Assembly: GCA_027483425.1 (NCBI GenBank)
Contig: JAIXUR010000563.1
Span: 1-10,268 of the forward strand
Source: Cyanobacteriota bacterium
Lineage (GTDB): Bacteria; Cyanobacteriota; Cyanobacteriia; Phormidesmidales; Phormidesmidaceae
Length of the DNA: 10,268 nt
Reading direction: 5' to 3'
The translations under genes and the position numbers were made by a program. Numbering within the stretch: the first letter of the stretch is position 1; every line of letters starts with the position of its first letter. Positions 6,268 through 10,268 of the stretch are shown in pieces. A model generated the notes under the pieces. That model was not told where the DNA came from. It made no database searches and saw nothing but the letters and a program-made list of their open reading frames with translations.

Positions 6268-6795
6268 ATGTCTCTCTTTTTTGACGTTCTGAGCTCCATC
6301 AACAACCCCAACCAGCAGGGCAGCGTCGATCAGCTCAGCTCGGTGATGAATTCGGTACAGCAGCTGGCCGGCAGCCAGGGCATGAACACCGACCAGATGG
6401 GCTCGATTCTCAACGCCCTCGGGGGAGCCCTTCAGCCCACCCTGAAGCAGCAGGCCACGACCATGGGGGCTGGCCAGCTCGAAGGCATGCTCGGCAAACT
6501 AGCTGGCAATGGCGGGGCCTCGGCCCTCGCCTCGGCAATTTCGCCCCAAATGCAAGAGCAGATCATCCAGGCGATCGCCCAAAAGAGCGGCGTGAATGCC
6601 GGCATGATCCAGACCATGCTGCCCAAGCTGCTGCCCGTGGTCGTGGGTCTACTAGGCATGGGAGCTGCTAAACCCGGTGGAGTCGGTGGCGGCAACCCGC
6701 TGCTGGGTGCCTTCCTCAACTCTGGTGCCCCCAACAGCACCGACCTAGGCACCGTCATGAACTTCGCCGGTCGCTTTCTAAACCCCCCGCAGTAA
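6268..6795 (+). CDS. DUF937 (YidB-like) domain protein
   Basis: The 175-residue product belongs to the DUF937 family (E. coli YidB). Its members are small, Gln/Gly/Met-rich helical proteins of unknown function. The family look is plain: MSLFFDVLSSINNPN at the start, SVMNSVQQLAGSQGM with a following NTDQMGSILNALGGAL repeat-like helix, a central Ala-rich part ending in QEQIIQAIAQKSG, and a hydrophobic Leu/Val/Gly stretch at about 114-129 (MLPKLLPVVVGLLGMG). A Gly/Pro-rich linker and a short helix complete it. I see no signal peptide and no catalytic motif. It lies 105 bases after the DUF4912 gene on the same strand with its own ribosome-binding site, and is followed by a strong terminator. It may be co-transcribed with that gene, but this is not shown. 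Confidence 0.85.
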   Translation: MSLFFDVLSSINNPNQQGSVDQLSSVMNSVQQLAGSQGMNTDQMGSILNALGGALQPTLKQQATTMGAGQLEGMLGKLAGNGGASALASAISPQMQEQIIQAIAQKSGVNAGMIQTMLPKLLPVVVGLLGMGAAKPGGVGGGNPLLGAFLNSGAPNSTDLGTVMNFAGRFLNPPQ

Positions 6796-6822
6796 GCCGC
6801 TAGCGGGTTACATCTTCTTACC

Positions 6823-6849
6823 AGCGCTGCCGTTTGGCAGCGCTTTTTT
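6823..6849 (+). terminator. Rho-independent terminator of the DUF937 gene
   Basis: A perfect 9-bp GC-rich stem, AGCGCTGCC (6823-6831) with GGCAGCGCT (6836-6844), has a GTTT loop and runs into six consecutive T (6844-6849). This is the best terminator in the window. A 10-base palindrome, CCGCTAGCGG, precedes it at 6797-6806. The genes to the right converge on this point from the minus strand. Confidence 0.9.
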
Positions 6850-6926
6850 CATGCTGATTTTTGGTGACCAGGCCGCTGGGCTGAGTTCAGCGTCCTTGAT
6901 CAGGACATTGGCTGAGGTGAAATATT

Positions 6927-7571
6927 TTAATGAGGGTGGCGCTGGAGCGTCCAAAACGGAGGAGCCTGGTCGGCAAAGGGCCCCGTTTTGACGATTTCAA
7001 AGCCGTGGCGTTGGTAAAAGCGTACGGCCCCCTCGGTGGAGGTTTCGACATAGCAGGGCGATCCGCCGGGTTGGTGCCCGAAGACCAGTCTTTGACCATC
7101 GCACTGATCTAACACCGGCTGCATCAGCTGGTGCCCCACTCCTTGACGCTGGTAGCTGGGGCTAACCGCCAGCAGCATGAGATACCAATGGGGCTGGGGC
7201 ATGGCCTGGTGATGATGGTGATCGAGGTTGAGGGCGGCCTGCCAGCGGGGCAGATACCCCCAGGGCAAGCGAAAGGGCAGTTCATAGAGCCCCGCCCGCA
7301 ACATCTCCAGCAGTCCCACGGTTTGCCCTGGGGGAATCCAAATGGCTAGGCCCTTGAGGGCTTGGGTGTCGTCATCGATCAGGCTGTAGCTATGCCCGCC
7401 GCCGCACAGCAGCAGCAGGCGGAAGAGATAGGTCATCACCTCCCGCTGGTTAGGCACCGCCGGGGGCACCAGGTAATTGAACAGCGGGTCATCGGCAAAG
7501 GCGGCACAGAGCAGCTCGGTAGCCGAGTCAAACTGGGTCGGTTGTAGGGTAGCTAAGGGAAGGGTTTCCAT
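6927..7571 (-). CDS. GNAT-family N-acetyltransferase
   Basis: The 214-residue product is a GCN5-related acetyltransferase, which transfers acetyl from acetyl-CoA to an unknown amine. The acetyl-CoA binding motif A is clear: LLAVSPSYQRQGVGHQL at 133-149, with the pyrophosphate-loop signature Q-R-Q-G-V-G at 141-146. Motif B follows as CYVETSTEGAVRFYQRHGFEIV. The amino-terminal part has the common AFADDPLFNYLVP segment (24-36). A HHHH run stands at 118-121, next to the core strand. It is the last gene of a minus-strand set, starting 5 bases after the stop of the 66-residue ORF, so it is almost certainly transcribed from the tetR promoter. GNAT proteins next to TetR regulators often modify small toxic molecules, but the substrate here cannot be read from sequence. 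No clear Shine-Dalgarno or terminator is seen. Confidence 0.9.
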   Translation of the reverse strand: METLPLATLQPTQFDSATELLCAAFADDPLFNYLVPPAVPNQREVMTYLFRLLLLCGGGHSYSLIDDDTQALKGLAIWIPPGQTVGLLEMLRAGLYELPFRLPWGYLPRWQAALNLDHHHHQAMPQPHWYLMLLAVSPSYQRQGVGHQLMQPVLDQCDGQRLVFGHQPGGSPCYVETSTEGAVRFYQRHGFEIVKTGPFADQAPPFWTLQRHPH

Positions 7572-7576
7572 GGGGT

Positions 7577-7777
7577 TTACCAGATTAAGTCGTTGAGCAA
7601 CGCGGTCAGCTTAACGCCGTCAATTTTGACCAGGGTGGCCATCCAGCGGATAGCCGCCCGGTCTTGCTCGGCCCCGCACAACATCAGCCATTGCCACCCA
7701 GCCCTGGCCAAAACCATCCAGGGATAGAGCTGACGGCGGCCATAGCGCAGCCACACCCAGAGGGTTCTCGCGGTCAT
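7577..7777 (-). CDS. Small Trp-rich protein of unknown function
   Basis: This 66-residue ORF lies between the TetR gene and the acetyltransferase. Its ATG overlaps the TetR stop as ATGA (7774-7777), and its TAA is 5 bases from the next start. That packing is the main evidence that it is real. The product is basic at the front (MTARTLWVWLRYGRRQ), has seven tryptophans, and has an amphipathic or mildly hydrophobic middle (YPWMVLARAGWQWLMLCGAE) too short and polar to be a sure membrane helix. The carboxy end is VKIDGVKLTALLNDLIW. I recognise no family. It may be a peripheral membrane or partner protein of the acetyltransferase, but nothing in the sequence proves this. Confidence 0.65.
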   Translation of the reverse strand: MTARTLWVWLRYGRRQLYPWMVLARAGWQWLMLCGAEQDRAAIRWMATLVKIDGVKLTALLNDLIW

Positions 7778-8358
7778 GGTTGGCCTCCGCTGGCTGGCTC
7801 TAGGTAGGCGGTGAAGAGGTCAGCCAGTAGCTCGGCCTGCTGGCGATAGGACACCAGGCCTGGGTTCACCATGCGCTCAGAAATCAGCCCATCGATGAGG
7901 CAGAGCACGTGGGTAGCCAGGCGGGGATCGTCTAGCTGTAGGATGGCCATGATTTCGTCGCGCGATCGCAGACTGACTCGCTGCACCGCCTCATTCACCC
8001 GCGACTGGCCCACCCCCGCCTGCTGATAAAAATCCATCATCAACAGGGTCTGCTTCACGAAGTAGTCTTCGTTGGCCTCTAGAAAATCCCCCAGGGCCAA
8101 AATCCGCTCCCGCAGGGTGCTCAGCCCTTCAATCTCGGCGGCGGCTCGCAGTAAATCCTGGGTTGTCAACTCCTCAATCAGCTGCATAAACAGATCTTCT
8201 TTACTGGGGAAGTAGTAGTACAAGGTGCCGGTAGACACCCCCAGCACCTTGGCAATCTGGCGGGTGGTGAGGCTGGCGTAGCCGTTGGCGGCAAACAGGT
8301 CAAAGCACTGGTTCAACAGCTCTTTACGGTACTCGTCGTGGTCTACAACCTTGGGCAT
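7774..8358 (-). CDS. TetR/AcrR-family transcriptional regulator
   Basis: The 194-residue product is a typical dimeric TetR repressor. The amino-terminal DNA-binding domain has a helix at 9-25 (EYRKELLNQCFDLFAANG) and the helix-turn-helix at about 30-53 (LTTRQIAKVLGVSTGTLYYYFPSKEDLF), nearly the family consensus. The remaining, all-helical part is the variable ligand and dimer domain, with no recognisable ligand class. It is the first gene of the minus-strand trio and overlaps the next gene by ATGA, so repressor and the downstream acetyltransferase would be made together. A palindromic operator candidate lies between its promoter and its start codon, which fits autorepression. The effector and other targets are unknown. 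Confidence 0.93.
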   Translation of the reverse strand: MPKVVDHDEYRKELLNQCFDLFAANGYASLTTRQIAKVLGVSTGTLYYYFPSKEDLFMQLIEELTTQDLLRAAAEIEGLSTLRERILALGDFLEANEDYFVKQTLLMMDFYQQAGVGQSRVNEAVQRVSLRSRDEIMAILQLDDPRLATHVLCLIDGLISERMVNPGLVSYRQQAELLADLFTAYLEPASGGQP

Positions 8359-8388
8359 TATTTTTAACTGAGCGCTCGTTATTTTTAA
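8358..8388 (-). promoter_or_regulatory. Putative TetR operator
   Basis: The palindrome GAGCGCTC (8370-8377), loosely extended by AAC and GTT on its sides, is flanked by two exact copies of TTATTTTTAA at 8358-8367 and 8379-8388, exactly 21 bases apart (two helical turns). It covers the region just downstream of the putative -10 and reaches the start codon. That is the expected place for autorepression by the adjacent TetR protein. Confidence 0.5.
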
Positions 8389-8414
8389 GATAGCACGGGT
8401 TTTCGCTGAAGCAA
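8387..8414 (-). promoter_or_regulatory. Putative promoter of the tetR operon
   Basis: On the minus strand TTGCTT (8409-8414) and TATCTT (8387-8392) stand 16 bases apart, a fair sigma-70 type match (TTG at -35; TAT and final T at -10). Transcription would begin inside the palindromic operator candidate. Confidence 0.45.
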
Positions 8415-8461
8415 AGTCCTCGGAGCAGACCTACGAGCCACAGCCTCTCATACCAAAAGCG

Positions 8462-8488
8462 AAAAGGGGCAGGCTTACGCCTACCCCT
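8462..8488 (-). terminator. Terminator of chlH
   Basis: On the minus strand AGGGG-T-AGGC pairs with GCCT-G-CCCCT (8465-8488): 5 bp, one mismatch, 4 bp, and a 4-base loop at 8475-8478. A run of T (complement of 8462-8465) follows. It starts 24 bases after the chlH stop and separates chlH from the tetR promoter on the same strand. Confidence 0.8.
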
Positions 8489-8511
8489 CTTAGTTAACCG
8501 TTCGCTAGAGC

Positions 8512-10268
8512 CTATTCCACCCCTTCGATGCGGTCTTCCACTTCCTGGTACAGCTCTTGCAGTTTCTCCAGGTTTTCATCGCTGGTTTCCCAGTAGCCAC
8601 GCCCATTCACCTCCAGCAGGGTCGAGACCATGCGGCGGAAGGAGTTGGGGTTGAGATCCATCAGCCGCTTACACATCTCGGGGTCTTGGATAAAGGTGGT
8701 ATTCACGTCTTCGTAAACCCAGTTATCCACGGCCCCGGCGGTCGCCGACCAACCCATGGTATTGACCAAGCGCTTCGACAGTTCCCGTACCCCTTCGTAG
8801 CCGTGGGAGAGCATACCCTCATACCACTTGGGGTTGAGCATCTTTGTGCGGGCATCCAGCCGCACGGTTTCCGACAGGGTGCGCACCTGGGCGTTGGCGG
8901 TGGTGGTGTCGGCTATGTAAGCCGCCGGGGTTTTGCCATCGCCGCGCAGGGTAGCAACCACCTTAGTGGGATCCGAGTCGAAGTAGTGAGATACATCGGT
9001 CAAGGAAATTTCGGAGGAATCAAGGTTTTGGAAGGTGGCTTCCGCCGTCTTCAGGGCCGATTCAAACAGGCCTCGATTGCTGTCCATCACCCCAGGATTG
9101 TCGCAGTTGAAGGCAAAGGACTTGCGCTTCAGGTACATTTCCTGGAGTTCGGCTTCGTTCTCCCAGGTGCTGTTCTCCACCGCTAGGTTGATGTTGGAGG
9201 AGTAGGAACCGGAGGCATTGGAGAAGATCCGGGTAGCAGCCTGGCGCAGGTCGATGCCCATGTCTTCGGCCTGTTGCAGGGCGTGCTTGCGGACGAAGTT
9301 CATCTCCAGGGGCTCGTCGGCTTCGGCGGCCATTTTCACGGCCCGATCGAGCAGGGCCATCTGGTTGATAAACAGGTCGCGGAACACCCCGGAGCAGTTA
9401 ACGACAATATCAATGCGGGGGCGGCCCAGTTCTTCCAGGGACAGTAGCTCTAGCTTGTTGACCCGGCCCAGGGAGTCGGGCACGGGCTTAACCCCGACAA
9501 ACCACATCATTTGGGCGAGGGATTCGCCGTAGGTTTTGATGTTGTCGGTGCCCCAGAGCACGGTGGCAATGGTTTCGGGGTAGCTGCCGTTATTTTCCTG
9601 GCGCTGCCGCTCAAGTAACCTATCCACCACAATTTTGGCCGACTGCACCGCAGCAGTGGTGGGGATGGACTGGGGATCAAGGGCGTGGATGTTTTTGCCG
9701 GTGGGCAGCACATCGGGGTTGCGGATCGGATCACCGCCGGGGCCGGGCAGGACGTATTCGCCGCCCAGGGCTTTGAGGAGCGCGCCGAGTTCGTTGTCAG
9801 CGCAGACCTGCTCTAGACAGAACTCCAGGTACTCCATCACGGGCTTAATGGCGTTGCCATCGACAGCGCTGTAGCCCAGGTCGTGGAGGGCTTGGATCCA
9901 GGGCTCTTTGCGGCCAATGTTGAAGAAATTTAGCCTCGACACCATCGAAACGCGGCCTTCGGCATCAATTTGTTCGTGAACCATGGCGGCAACGGCGGCG
10001 CGCACCCCCTGGTTGATGTCGTAGAGCAGCTGCACGTCGGCCAGGTTGCCGCGATCGCTACTGCCATAGATATCGTCGATATCCCGACCAATGCTCTCGG
10101 CGATGATGCGCTGAAGGCTCTTGATACCGTCCTCTTCGCGATCAAGGCTGCCGATATTGACCAGGGTGGCGATCGCCTCCTCGGCGGTAGGGGGCTTGCC
10201 CACCACATGCAAGCCACAGGGCAGTAGACGCGACTCAATCTCCATCAGTCGGATGTAGATCTTGCCCA
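8512..10268 (-). CDS. chlH: Magnesium chelatase subunit H (partial, carboxy-terminal part)
   Basis: ChlH is the large, porphyrin-binding subunit of magnesium chelatase. With ChlI and ChlD (and helped by Gun4) it inserts Mg2+ into protoporphyrin IX, the first step committed to chlorophyll. The window holds the last 584 residues; ChlH is usually about 1,330 residues, so the start lies beyond the right edge. The frame stays open to the edge (it reads GKIYIRL before the first in-window Met), so that Met is not the start. Recognisable CobN/BchH-family blocks include MEIESRLLPCGLHVVGKPP, VLWGTDNIKTYGESLAQMMWFVGVKPVPD-type stretches, VVNCSGVFRDLFINQM, and the closing NLEKLQELYQEVEDRIEGVE. I see no frameshift or internal stop. 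A terminator follows. ChlH rather than BchH or CobN is inferred from the cyanobacterial context and close match to remembered ChlH ends. Confidence 0.96.
   Translation of the reverse strand, partial: GKIYIRLMEIESRLLPCGLHVVGKPPTAEEAIATLVNIGSLDREEDGIKSLQRIIAESIGRDIDDIYGSSDRGNLADVQLLYDINQGVRAAVAAMVHEQIDAEGRVSMVSRLNFFNIGRKEPWIQALHDLGYSAVDGNAIKPVMEYLEFCLEQVCADNELGALLKALGGEYVLPGPGGDPIRNPDVLPTGKNIHALDPQSIPTTAAVQSAKIVVDRLLERQRQENNGSYPETIATVLWGTDNIKTYGESLAQMMWFVGVKPVPDSLGRVNKLELLSLEELGRPRIDIVVNCSGVFRDLFINQMALLDRAVKMAAEADEPLEMNFVRKHALQQAEDMGIDLRQAATRIFSNASGSYSSNINLAVENSTWENEAELQEMYLKRKSFAFNCDNPGVMDSNRGLFESALKTAEATFQNLDSSEISLTDVSHYFDSDPTKVVATLRGDGKTPAAYIADTTTANAQVRTLSETVRLDARTKMLNPKWYEGMLSHGYEGVRELSKRLVNTMGWSATAGAVDNWVYEDVNTTFIQDPEMCKRLMDLNPNSFRRMVSTLLEVNGRGYWETSDENLEKLQELYQEVEDRIEGVE

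Noticed and set aside
6892..6906. GTCCT/AGGAC hairpin as terminator of the GNAT operon
   Set aside because: The stem is only 5 bp and no T-run follows on the minus strand, so I do not call a terminator.
8557..9186. 209-residue open frame antisense to chlH
   Set aside because: It is a mirror frame of a highly conserved gene with strong codon bias, shows no domain, and has no ribosome-binding site or promoter of its own.

Overview
The window reads as chromosomal DNA of a cyanobacterium, probably a GC-rich filamentous or Leptolyngbya-like lineage (the lineage is a guess). Two things support the phylum: the carboxy-terminal part of ChlH, the large subunit of magnesium chelatase for chlorophyll synthesis, and about a dozen exact copies of the octamer GCGATCGC (HIP1), a hallmark of many cyanobacterial genomes. 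I see no mobile element, CRISPR array, rRNA or tRNA.

Left part (plus strand): after a 324-base leader come a valine--pyruvate aminotransferase (avtA) and the 16S rRNA maturation factor rimM. Their stop and start codons overlap in ATGA, so they form a translationally coupled pair. A strong hairpin terminator follows. Next is a membrane-anchored neutral zinc metallopeptidase of the YpfJ type with its HEVGH site.

Middle: a gap of about 360 bases holds two 10-bp perfect or near-perfect hairpins, a possible 47-codon small ORF and, directly before the next gene, a perfect 17-bp tandem duplication. That next gene is the most unusual in the window. Its 833-residue product has a signal/anchor segment, a PstS-like substrate-binding domain, a Pro/Thr/Glu-rich stalk, a Trp-rich transmembrane helix and three DUF4912 domains separated by Ala/Gly-rich linkers. 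The topology suggests a ligand sensor facing the periplasm with a repeated domain in the cytoplasm. A DUF937 (YidB-like) protein follows and ends in a textbook terminator.

Right part (minus strand): a compact set of three genes consists of a TetR-family regulator, a 66-residue Trp-rich protein of unknown function overlapping it by ATGA, and a GNAT acetyltransferase 5 bases further on. Its putative promoter carries a palindromic operator candidate, which suggests autoregulation. Upstream of it chlH ends in a hairpin plus T-run terminator and continues past the right edge of the window.

The aminotransferase, RimM, peptidase and ChlH are housekeeping genes. The parts with unknown biology are the PstS-like/DUF4912 protein with its leader region and the TetR/small protein/GNAT operon.
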